Part shown: one piece after another, positions 29,781-39,195 of the stretch | How positions within the stretch are numbered: the first letter of the stretch is position 1 | Layout: every line of letters starts with the position of its first letter | Assembly: GCA_029256325.1 (NCBI GenBank) | Contig: JAQSYD010000006.1 | Span: forward strand, 1 to 64,000 | Source of the DNA: Clostridia bacterium | GTDB lineage: Bacteria > Bacillota > Clostridia > Lutisporales > Lutisporaceae | Direction: 5' to 3' | DNA length: 64,000 nt | Made by a program: the position numbers and the translations under genes | The notes under the pieces: model-generated | The model's database searches: none | What the model was told of the DNA's origin: nothing | Seen by the model: only the letters and a program-made list of their open reading frames with translations

Positions 29781-30947
29781 TTACTTAGCTGAGAATTTTT
29801 GTTGGAACACATATTTGCCGTCTACGATTTTTATGATAGCTGCATCTTTTCCTTCAGGGTTATGCGTGTCTTTACCAATGATGATTTTACCGGTGATGCC
29901 TTTGACATTGCCGGTTTCTAATGCTGCAGCAATCTTTTCAGAGTCAGCCTCGCCAGCTCTTTGGATTGCATCTGCCAGCAGCAGGAAGGCATCATGAACC
30001 AAGTAGCCGTTTAGTTCTACGTCCTTGCTATACTTAGCCTTGTATCTTGCTTTGAAATCCTGAACCTCAGGATCATCAAAGTCAAGGTGATTTACAAAGT
30101 AGGAGCCTTCAACAGCATCTTTCGCCATGCTGATTAGCTGCTCTGACGGCCAGCCGTCGCCTCCCAGCAAGGTTGCATTAATATCCAGCTCTCTTGCTTG
30201 GTTTGAGCTTAATGCAACTTCCTTGAAGAAGTAAGGCATAAAGATAACATCGGGGTTAGCAGCTTTTATCTTACTCAGCTGTGGTCTAAAATCAACGTCA
30301 CCGGACTTGAAGCCTTCCTTGGCAACTATTGTTCCGCCTTTTTTGACGAAGTAGTCTTCAAAGAACTGAGTTAAGCCTTGGGAATAGTCGTCTCCAACGT
30401 CATAAAGAATAGCTGCATTTTTAGCCTTTAAGACTTCGGCAGCATAACCTGCTGCAACAGCGCCTTGATATGGATCGATAAAGCATACTCTAAAGTTGTA
30501 AGGCTTAACCTTGCCGTCAAGCACAGTAACCTTTGGATTTGTAGCAACGGTAGCAATGTCTGGAACCTTTGCTGCTTCTAATACAGGGGCAATAGGTATC
30601 GCATTGCCGCTTGCATTTGGCCCGAGAATAGCTACTACCTTATCCTCGCCAGTAAGTCTCTTAGCTACGTTAACGGCTTCCTGGGGGTCGCCCTTTGTAT
30701 CATAGCCTATAGCTTCTAATTTCTTTCCTAATATACCGCCCTTTGCATTTGCTTCTTCAATCAGCATTTTCACTGTGTCGAATTCGCATTGTCCCCATAC
30801 TGCCTGGTCGCCGCTTAAGGAGCCCATCCAACCTATTTTAATGGTATCTGCTGCAGTATCAGAAGGAGCAGGCTTTTGTGCACATCCACTAAAAATCAAT
30901 GAGAAAACCAACATAAGACATAACAGAACATAAACCTTTTTATTCAT
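29781..30947 (-). CDS. branched-chain amino acid ABC transporter substrate-binding lipoprotein
   Basis: lipobox LIFSGCAQ; IKIGWMGSLSGDQAVWG; GPNASGNAIPIAPV. Confidence 0.93.
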   Translation of the reverse strand: MNKKVYVLLCLMLVFSLIFSGCAQKPAPSDTAADTIKIGWMGSLSGDQAVWGQCEFDTVKMLIEEANAKGGILGKKLEAIGYDTKGDPQEAVNVAKRLTGEDKVVAILGPNASGNAIPIAPVLEAAKVPDIATVATNPKVTVLDGKVKPYNFRVCFIDPYQGAVAAGYAAEVLKAKNAAILYDVGDDYSQGLTQFFEDYFVKKGGTIVAKEGFKSGDVDFRPQLSKIKAANPDVIFMPYFFKEVALSSNQARELDINATLLGGDGWPSEQLISMAKDAVEGSYFVNHLDFDDPEVQDFKARYKAKYSKDVELNGYLVHDAFLLLADAIQRAGEADSEKIAAALETGNVKGITGKIIIGKDTHNPEGKDAAIIKIVDGKYVFQQKFSAK

Positions 30948-31230
30948 TCTTATTCCTCCTTATTTACTTTTGGTTTTAGCAAAATATTATTTATTATAAT
31001 ATTGATATGCTTTGTACACTTATAATAGCTCTATATTAAAATAAAAATTAACAATCCAAAATTGATCATAAAATTATCAATAATATGGATTTTCCATAAC
31101 ATGATTTTATGCAGCAAGCAGCCCTTGCATAGCTTATTTATTTAGAAGGAATATAAGTGAGATATGTAGAAAATAGCATGTATAAAAATTGGAAATTATG
31201 TATTGATAGTAGAATAAAGGAGGACTTGTA

Positions 31231-33048
31231 ATGAAAAAGGCTCTGAAAGAAAGAAATGAAGTGAATCAAGCACTGACCTGGGACTTATCTGCCATATACC
31301 AGACAGAGGAGCAATATCTTTTGGCAATAGGTGAAGCCCAAAGGTTGACAGAGGACATAGAAAAAAACTACAGAGGAAAGCTGTATTCGGCGGATATGAT
31401 CATTCAATGCTTAAGTCAATACAGAAAAGCCATACAAGTTATTAATCTTACAGCTACTTATGCACATCTAGCGGTAGCAGTTGATCAGACAAATACAGAA
31501 AATCAAGCTAGAAACATGAAGCTGGCCAATATATTTTCTAATTTAGAAAGTCGATTGAGCTTTGTAAAAAGCGAAATGATTGAAGTGGATCAAAAGGTTT
31601 TAGAACAAGCTATCAGAGAATCAAGGGAAGACAGTAATTATTTGAAGGAAATACAAAGAATCAAGAAATATGCACTTCATCCAGAGGTGGAAAGAGTATT
31701 ATCTGCTTTATCAAGCACATTAAGTTCACCTTATGCCATATATAATAGAGCAAAACTGGCGGACATGGATTTTGGAACCTTTCATGTTGATGGAACAGAG
31801 CACCCCCTGAGCTTTGTACTTTTTGAAAATGAATGGGAGTTTGAAAATGATACCAAGGTGAGAAGAGCTGCCTTTGAGGCATTTTCTGCCAAATTAAAGG
31901 AATATCAACACACTGTAGCTGCTACCTATCAAACTCAAGTTCAGAAGGAAAAAACTTTAGCAGGCTTAAAAGGCTTTGACTCAGTAATTGACAGCCTGCT
32001 GTTTCCGCAAAAAGTGGATAGAACTTTATATAACAGGCAGATTGATATTATCATGGAAAAGCTGGCGCCGCATATGAGAAAGTATGCCAAGCTGCTTCAG
32101 AAAATACATAAAATAGATGAAATGACCTTTGCTGATTTAAAGATTGCAGTGGATCCGGGTTATGAACCGGAGATCACGGTAGAGGAATCTAAAAAGTATA
32201 TTCATGAAGCCTTATCTGTTTTAGGTCAGGATTATCTAGATATGATCAAGAAAAGCTATGATGAAAGATGGATAGATTTTGTTCAGAATAAGGGAAAGTC
32301 TACAGGCGCATTTTGCTCCAGCCCTTATGGAAGTCATCCCTATATTCTGATATCCTGGACAGAGAGAATGAGAGAGGTATTTGTATTGGCTCATGAGCTT
32401 GGTCATGCTGGACATTTTCATTTGTGTCATCAATATCAAAATATATTTGATACAAGACCGTCCATGTATTTTATAGAAGCACCTTCTACGATGAATGAGA
32501 TGCTTATGGCAAATTATTTAATGAAAACCAATGGAGACACTAGATTTAAAAGATGGGTTCTGTCCTCCATGATCAGCCGTACCTATTATCATAACTTTGT
32601 AACGCATCTATTGGAGGCTGCATATCAAAGAGAAGTATATAAGATTATAGATGAAGGTGGAAGTGTTCAAGCTTCAAAGCTAAATGAAATCAAGCGAGGG
32701 GTTCTGGAGAGCTTCTGGGGAGATACCGTAAAAATCAATGAAGGTGCAGAGCTTACTTGGATGAGACAACCTCATTATTATATGGGACTTTATCCTTATA
32801 CTTACAGTGCAGGACTTACTGTGGCTACAGAGGTAAGCAAGAGGATTCTGGAAGAAGGACAGCCAGCCATAGATGATTGGAGAGAAGTATTAAAGGCTGG
32901 TGGAACAAAAACGCCCGTAGAGCTTGCTCAAATGGCAGGGGTAGACATTACAACTGAAAAACCGCTGCTCAACACCATAGAGCATATTGGAAGCATCATA
33001 GATGAAATTATTAAATTGACAGAAGAATTGGAAGGAATCACATTATAA
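31231..33048 (+). CDS. pepF: oligoendopeptidase F (M3 family)
   Basis: VLAHELGHAGHFH zinc site; 605 aa. Confidence 0.93.
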   Translation: MKKALKERNEVNQALTWDLSAIYQTEEQYLLAIGEAQRLTEDIEKNYRGKLYSADMIIQCLSQYRKAIQVINLTATYAHLAVAVDQTNTENQARNMKLANIFSNLESRLSFVKSEMIEVDQKVLEQAIRESREDSNYLKEIQRIKKYALHPEVERVLSALSSTLSSPYAIYNRAKLADMDFGTFHVDGTEHPLSFVLFENEWEFENDTKVRRAAFEAFSAKLKEYQHTVAATYQTQVQKEKTLAGLKGFDSVIDSLLFPQKVDRTLYNRQIDIIMEKLAPHMRKYAKLLQKIHKIDEMTFADLKIAVDPGYEPEITVEESKKYIHEALSVLGQDYLDMIKKSYDERWIDFVQNKGKSTGAFCSSPYGSHPYILISWTERMREVFVLAHELGHAGHFHLCHQYQNIFDTRPSMYFIEAPSTMNEMLMANYLMKTNGDTRFKRWVLSSMISRTYYHNFVTHLLEAAYQREVYKIIDEGGSVQASKLNEIKRGVLESFWGDTVKINEGAELTWMRQPHYYMGLYPYTYSAGLTVATEVSKRILEEGQPAIDDWREVLKAGGTKTPVELAQMAGVDITTEKPLLNTIEHIGSIIDEIIKLTEELEGITL

Positions 33049-33061
33049 GATTTGCCATACG

Positions 33062-33110
33062 AAGCTTACTCTTGCATAGTATCAAACAATGCAGGAGTAA
33101 GCTTTTTTAG
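33062..33110 (+). terminator. intrinsic terminator after pepF
   Basis: AAGCTTACTCTTGCA ... TGCAGGAGTAAGCTT then TTTT. Confidence 0.75.
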
Positions 33111-33257
33111 TGCAAAAGAAACAGACTGAGAGAAATTGTTCAGTTATAATAAGTAAAAAGAGGAATTTTTATGAGATATAAGAACTATAAGAGTGTAGCA
33201 CAAGGTGACTAGAAGAATTAATAGAGGGACAATATTTATATTATAGGGGTGAGTACA

Positions 33258-33932
33258 ATGACCTATAAGGTGCTTGTAGCTGACGATGAAAAACGCATCA
33301 GGAAAATAATTGGAGATTATCTGCGGAATGATGACTATGTGGTTATAGAGGCTGAAAATGGAATTGCAGCATTGGAGAAGTTTTACACAAATAAGGATAT
33401 ACATTTAATCGTATTAGATGTAATGATGCCAAGCAGAAGTGGATGGGAAGTCTGTAAAGAAATTAGAGAGCAGTCAAATGTACCTATTATCTTTTTAACT
33501 GCTTTGGATGACTCTCGTGATGAAACCCATGGTCTGGATATTGGGGCAGATGATTATATCGTAAAACCCTTCCGGTATGAAATCTTTATGGCTAGAGTGC
33601 GTTCGGCAATAAGAAGAATACCCCAAAATATAACGAGACATTATCGCATGAATGAGGTAGAAATCGATACCATAAGCAGAGTGGTCAAGGTAAATGAAGA
33701 ACGGGTGGAAATGAGTCCGAAGGAGTATGAACTATTGCTGTATTTGATAAAGAACCAGAATGTTGCATTAGAAAGAGATAAAATATTGGACGCGGTATGG
33801 GGCTATGATTTTTATGGAGATAGAAGAACCATTGATACGCACATTAAGAATATAAGAGCAAAGCTGGGAACAGTGGGTAACAATATAAAAACCATTAGAG
33901 GGTTTGGGTATAAATTTGAGGTGAATCTATGA
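33258..33932 (+). CDS. OmpR-family response regulator
   Basis: VLVADDEKRIRKII, LDVMMPSRSGWE, C-terminal winged helix. Confidence 0.94.
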   Translation: MTYKVLVADDEKRIRKIIGDYLRNDDYVVIEAENGIAALEKFYTNKDIHLIVLDVMMPSRSGWEVCKEIREQSNVPIIFLTALDDSRDETHGLDIGADDYIVKPFRYEIFMARVRSAIRRIPQNITRHYRMNEVEIDTISRVVKVNEERVEMSPKEYELLLYLIKNQNVALERDKILDAVWGYDFYGDRRTIDTHIKNIRAKLGTVGNNIKTIRGFGYKFEVNL

Positions 33933-35380
33933 TTTATTCGATTAGAGTCAAGCTTTTTGCAGTATTTGTTGTATTACTTGTACTATTTCAATTTATATTT
34001 CTAATAGCGAATGCTTATTTTCTGGATGATATTTTTATCTGGGGAAATAAGCGAATCATTACTCAAATCTATTATGATTTTAAAGATAACTATGGCAAGA
34101 CTTTCGACGAGGTAGAATATTTACATAATGCCAACAATGATTTCGGCGGAAACATCGCCGTTATTGATAGAAATAACAAGATTGGAAACAGTACATATTC
34201 TCGATTTGCCAGTGATAGAATGGGAAGAATGCTTATAAACATCCGTCAACCCATCGAAAATTTTACAAATCAAGAGGATGAAGATACTTTACTCATAGTT
34301 TCATCAAGCCAGGATGCGCGTTTTAATAATATCATCTTTATTGGCAAGCTGCCGGATAATAAGTTATTTATTGCAGAAAAGCCCTATGGCGTTGTATATG
34401 AAAGCAGTAGGATTGCAGAAAATTTCATCATAGTTTCTGGTATTGGGACTTTGATTATAGGATCCATTATCGTTTTTTTTCTTTCAGGCAGATTGGCAAA
34501 ACCTATATTGAGAATTAACAATATTGCCAAGGAAATTGCTGAACTCAATTTTGATAATAAGGTAAAAATCACCTCGAAGGATGAACTGGGAACTTTGGGA
34601 AAAAGCATCAATTTAATTTCACATACCCTAAGTCAAGCCTTAAAGGAGCTAAGAGATGCCAATGCAAAGCTGGAGGAGGATATTGAAAAAGAGAGAAAAT
34701 TGGAGCGAATGAGAAGAAAATTTGTATCTAATGTTTCTCATGAGTTAAAGACTCCCCTTAGCATGATACAAGGCTATGCTGACGGGCTTAAGCACAATAT
34801 AGCTCAAAATAGAGAGGAATCGGAGTACTATTGCGATGTCATTATTGATGAGTCAGAAAAAATGAACCATCTGATTAAGGACTTGTTGGATTTATCCTCC
34901 TATGAATCCGGTGTTTTTAAGATTGTTAAGTCTCATTTTGATTTAGTAGAGCTTATTAAGGAAAGTACCGGTAAATTTCGTACTGTTCTGGAAAGCAAGG
35001 ATGTAAAACTGGAGATCGTTACGCCAGAGAAATGTATGATCCATGCAGATCGTTTAAGAATAGAGCAAGTGCTAAGAAATTTTATGAGTAATGCTGAAAA
35101 GTATGTAGATCATCAAGGGAAAATTATTGTTTCCATGGAATGCAGCAATACCCATGTTCATATTCAATTCTACAATACCGGAGAATTTATTAATGATGCA
35201 GATATGAATCATATCTGGAGCAGCTTCTATAGAGTGGAATCACAAAAAACCGGTGCTAATATGGGTACAGGCCTTGGATTAGCAATCGTAAAAGCAATTA
35301 TTGAAATGCATAAAGGCAGCTGCGGAGTATTGAATGCAGAAGCAGGAGTAAGTTTTTGGATTGAACTTCCCAAAGTATAA
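33929..35380 (+). CDS. HAMP sensor histidine kinase
   Basis: FVSNVSHELKTPLSMIQGY H-box, MGTGLGLAIVKAI. Confidence 0.94.
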   Translation: MIYSIRVKLFAVFVVLLVLFQFIFLIANAYFLDDIFIWGNKRIITQIYYDFKDNYGKTFDEVEYLHNANNDFGGNIAVIDRNNKIGNSTYSRFASDRMGRMLINIRQPIENFTNQEDEDTLLIVSSSQDARFNNIIFIGKLPDNKLFIAEKPYGVVYESSRIAENFIIVSGIGTLIIGSIIVFFLSGRLAKPILRINNIAKEIAELNFDNKVKITSKDELGTLGKSINLISHTLSQALKELRDANAKLEEDIEKERKLERMRRKFVSNVSHELKTPLSMIQGYADGLKHNIAQNREESEYYCDVIIDESEKMNHLIKDLLDLSSYESGVFKIVKSHFDLVELIKESTGKFRTVLESKDVKLEIVTPEKCMIHADRLRIEQVLRNFMSNAEKYVDHQGKIIVSMECSNTHVHIQFYNTGEFINDADMNHIWSSFYRVESQKTGANMGTGLGLAIVKAIIEMHKGSCGVLNAEAGVSFWIELPKV

Positions 35381-35394
35381 TAGATATTTCATAA

Positions 35395-35422
35395 AAATGA
35401 GCCGGAGGGCTCATTTTTTTAA
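35395..35422 (+). terminator. intrinsic terminator after two-component operon
   Basis: AAAATGAGCC-GGA-GGGCTCATTTTTTT. Confidence 0.75.
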
Positions 35423-35516
35423 CTTCAATCACAAAACCATCACAAAGTCATCACAAAGAAAACCTATAATTGTTATATAATGCTAATAATTGAAACTAGT
35501 GAATTGGAGGAAGATT

Positions 35517-37138
35517 ATGAAGAAAATTATACCTTTTATATCATCCAAAATTTTTATCTCCATGGCGATTGTTGTACTTTTTATCGCAGGTGGAGCATGG
35601 TGGTATTTTAATAGCGATAGTAAAAATGTACAAAATACCTTTGCACAGCAAACAGCAACTGTTGCAAAGGGGGATTTAACATTGGCGGTTTCCGGATCCG
35701 GTGCAATTGCATCTGCAAACAAGAGTAATGTAGTATCAGAGGTGCAGGGAACTATTACTGAGGTATTAATAAGCGATGGGACTCAAGTAAAAGCAGGAGA
35801 CTTAATACTTAAGCTGGATGATTTCCAGGCACAGCTTAATGTAAAGCAACTAGAGAACAGCATATCTCAAATACTTCTTACGCAGCAATATAACAAAAAG
35901 AGTCTTGAAGGAATTAAAACGGCAGCTCCTATTGATGGTGAGGTTACCGCTTTACAAGTAAGCGTTGGGGATGATATCAGCAAAAACACAACCCTATTGA
36001 CGATTACAGATAAGGCTAAACTTAAGCTGTCAGTTCCCTTTAACAATAAATATAGAGATCAGCTTAAGATAAATCAGGAAGTGAAGGTAAATGTATATGA
36101 TACAGCACTTGAAGTAGGCACCACCGTTAAAGGAACCATAACATCCTTGAGTAAAGCTTTATATAAGACAAATGAAGGTACAGAAGTCTACAATGTTGAA
36201 GTTGCATTAAACAACCCAGGCACAATTAAAGAAGGAATGATAGGCAATGTAGAGATAGATCTTTCCGGTGTAAAGCTGACCAGTGCTGAAAGCAGTACTT
36301 TAAGCTATTATAATAATGTTGTTGTAAAAGCAGCAACGGGTGGAACTGTAAATAAGATCAATGTTTCTGAGGGTCAACCGGTATCAAAAGGGGCTATATT
36401 GATTGAGTTTGATAATGATGACTTAGTACTGGAAATTGAAACCACTGCGCTAAAGCTGGAGGACTATTACAGTCAGCTTGAGGCAGCAAAGAATGAGTTG
36501 GATAAATACAATGTATATTCACCAATAGACGGCATACTCACCTTGAATGACTTAAAGGCGGGAGATGTGCTGAAGTCAGGAGATATTATTGGCTATACTG
36601 CTGATTATGATCATATGCAGTTTGAGATATCAATAGATGAATTAGATATTTCTAAAATTAAGTTGGGACAATCCACAAGCGTAACTGTTGATGCACTTGC
36701 TGAAACGAATACAAAGCCAATCAGCGGCTTTGTATCAAAGATATCTATAGAAGGAACATCAACAAATGGTGTCACTACATATCCAGTCACTATACAGATT
36801 GACAAAGCTGACAATTTAAAGAGCGGGATGAATGCAAATGCTGAAATATTGATAGCAAGAACGACGTCACAGCCGATAAAGCAGCGAGCAATACACCGAG
36901 AAATTCAAGGCTGAATCAATATGCCAATGGAGAAATGAGAGCTGTGGAAATCGGTATAAATAATGAAGAATATATTGAAATATTAAGTGGAGTGCAAGAA
37001 GGTGAAGCTGTTATCTTACCCTCTACCTCTACAAATCAAACCAATACTCAGAATCAGCGAAATATAAACGGTGGCGGAATAGCTGTACCGGGTATGGGCG
37101 GTGGAGTACCGCCAACAGGAGTTCGGATACGCCAATAG
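35517..37138 (+). pseudogene. RND/HlyD-type periplasmic adaptor, frame-disrupted near the C-terminal domain
   Basis: ORF 35517..36914 carries lipoyl/beta-barrel segments; reading frame shifts near 36865 and continues as DVTADKAASNTPRNSRLNQYANGEMRAVEIGINNEEYIEILSGVQEGEAVILP to 37138. Confidence 0.8.
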
Positions 37139-37149
37139 GGGGGATAGTA

Positions 37150-37737
37150 ATGATAAATATAAGTGATATGTATAAGATTTACCGTATGGGTGATAACGAT
37201 ATCAATGCTTTAAATGGAATTGACACTCCTACTTCCGGTGAGTACTTTATAGATGGCCTTAAGGTTAATGGTCTAAATGACAGTCAGTTGGCAGATATAC
37301 GCAATAAAAAGATAGGCTTTATATTCCAGGGCTTTAATCTGCTGCAAAAGCTTTCTGCCTTGGAAAACGTTGAATTGCCTTTGGTCTATCAAGGTGCCCC
37401 GGCAAAAGAGCGATATGAGAGATCCTTAAGGGCATTGAAGGCTGTAGGCTTAGAGGATAGAATTCATCACAAGCCCAGTGAGCTTTCTGGGGGGCAGCAG
37501 CAAAGAGTGGCTATCGCAAGGGCTTTGGCCAGCGATCCACCTTTGATTTTAGCTGATGAGCCAACGGGTAATCTGGATAGCAAATCAGGGAAAGAAATCA
37601 TGGCACTGCTACACGAGCTGCACGGAAAAGGAAATACAATTGTTTTAATAACTCATGATAATGGAATCGCTATGCAGGCCAAAAGAGTTGTTAGAATTCA
37701 AGATGGAATGATCACTGAAGATAGGAAGGTGGTTTGA
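37150..37737 (+). CDS. MacB/LolD-type ABC ATPase lacking Walker A (internal in-frame loss)
   Basis: ...DINALNGID|TPTSGEYFIDG...; Q-loop, LSGGQQQRVAIARAL and LILADEPTGNLDS retained, no GxxGxGKS/T. Confidence 0.85.
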   Translation: MINISDMYKIYRMGDNDINALNGIDTPTSGEYFIDGLKVNGLNDSQLADIRNKKIGFIFQGFNLLQKLSALENVELPLVYQGAPAKERYERSLRALKAVGLEDRIHHKPSELSGGQQQRVAIARALASDPPLILADEPTGNLDSKSGKEIMALLHELHGKGNTIVLITHDNGIAMQAKRVVRIQDGMITEDRKVV

Positions 37738-38915
37738 TGGGATTCTTGCAAGCCTATAAAATGGCAGTCAAAAGTATCCGAAACAATAAGGTAAGATCCT
37801 TCCTTACGATGCTAGGCGTAATCATAGGAGTTTCATCCGTCATAGTTGCCGTTGCATTTGCACAGGGAAGCACCAAAAGTGTAACAGATTCAATATCACA
37901 GTTGGGAACCAACTTAATTCAAATTAATATTGTTGGCAGAAACAGCAATAGAAGCATATCCTATGATGAATTAAAGAAATTCAGTGAAGAAAACAGTGAG
38001 GAAATAGCAGCCATAGCCCCTCAAGTTACTTCGAATGGCACTGTAAAGTATGGAACAAAAAATACAGAAACATCAATAATAGGAACAAGTCCGGCATATG
38101 AAGAGATAAAAAGTGTCCATGTACAAAGCGGACGGTTTATGTTAGATATGGATGTAGACTATTTGCAAAAGGTTGCTTTGGTTGGAACAGCAGTAGTGAA
38201 TGAATTGTTTGAGGGCGGGAATCCTCTCGGACAAAGTATAAAAATAAACGGACAGATTTTTACAATCGTTGGCGTATTGGAAGAACGGGGGGGCGGTCAA
38301 GATCAATCTGAGGATGATCAAATCATTATACCTGTAACTGTATCGCAGAGGCTGCTGCAATCCGCCGCAATCAGAAATTTCTCTATACAAGCAACAACCC
38401 CTGAAACCATAGATAGTGCAATGGAAAAACTAAATTCCTTGCTTTTTGAGGTATACAAAGATGAAACTGCCTATCGAGTTTTTAATCAGGCAGAAACATT
38501 GTCTACTTTAAATGAGGTAACGGACAGTATGACAGCAGTACTTGCCGGAATTGCAGCAATCTCGCTGGTGGTTGGCGGTATTGGAATTATGAATATCATG
38601 CTGGTATCCGTAACTGAAAGAACAAGGGAAATAGGAATCAGAAAAGCAATTGGAGCGAAAAAGAAAAATATCCTTGTGCAGTTCCTTATTGAAGCTGTAT
38701 TGGTAACTGGAATTGGAGGTTGCATAGGGGTTATGATGGGTGTAGGTATCATTAAGTTTGTCATAGAAGGTATGGATATCGTTCCAGCGGTGTATTCAGT
38801 GCCTTGGATGCTTTTATCCTTTGGCATATCTTTAATAGTCGGTGTTATTTTTGGGATGTTTCCGGCATACAAAGCAGCTAGCCTAAATCCCATAGAAGCT
38901 TTACGACATGAATAA
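37734..38915 (+). CDS. MacB-type ABC transporter permease
   Basis: NKVRSFLTMLGVIIGVSSVIV; GGIGIMNIMLVSVTERTREIGIRKAIGAKK. Confidence 0.94.
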   Translation: MMGFLQAYKMAVKSIRNNKVRSFLTMLGVIIGVSSVIVAVAFAQGSTKSVTDSISQLGTNLIQINIVGRNSNRSISYDELKKFSEENSEEIAAIAPQVTSNGTVKYGTKNTETSIIGTSPAYEEIKSVHVQSGRFMLDMDVDYLQKVALVGTAVVNELFEGGNPLGQSIKINGQIFTIVGVLEERGGGQDQSEDDQIIIPVTVSQRLLQSAAIRNFSIQATTPETIDSAMEKLNSLLFEVYKDETAYRVFNQAETLSTLNEVTDSMTAVLAGIAAISLVVGGIGIMNIMLVSVTERTREIGIRKAIGAKKKNILVQFLIEAVLVTGIGGCIGVMMGVGIIKFVIEGMDIVPAVYSVPWMLLSFGISLIVGVIFGMFPAYKAASLNPIEALRHE

Positions 38916-38940
38916 ATATTTCCTCCATGGAATTCCTATA

Positions 38941-38982
38941 AAAATGTTCCGCTCCTTTAAAAAGGAGCAGAACATTTTTGTT
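38941..38982 (+). terminator. intrinsic terminator after exporter operon
   Basis: AAAATGTTCCGCTCCTTT ... AAAGGAGCAGAACATTTTTG. Confidence 0.8.
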
Positions 38983-39195
38983 TTTCCTGAAACTTTTAGG
39001 AATATTATGAGTCTAATGAAATAGTATAATTTGGCACCCTATACAGAGATCTGCTAGTTTATGAATTTATAGACACTTTTTTAACAATCAGGTTACAATT
39101 ATATTAAGAATCCGTTACCAGGAAGGTTATTGCGGCGTGAATGTTAAAGTTATATATAAAGTATTTCTCTGTATAAAAATGATAAGGAGTAGTGT

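Noticed and set aside
26381-30947. Liv operon considered as unusual
   Set aside because: Canonical branched-chain amino acid importer with intact motifs and standard order.
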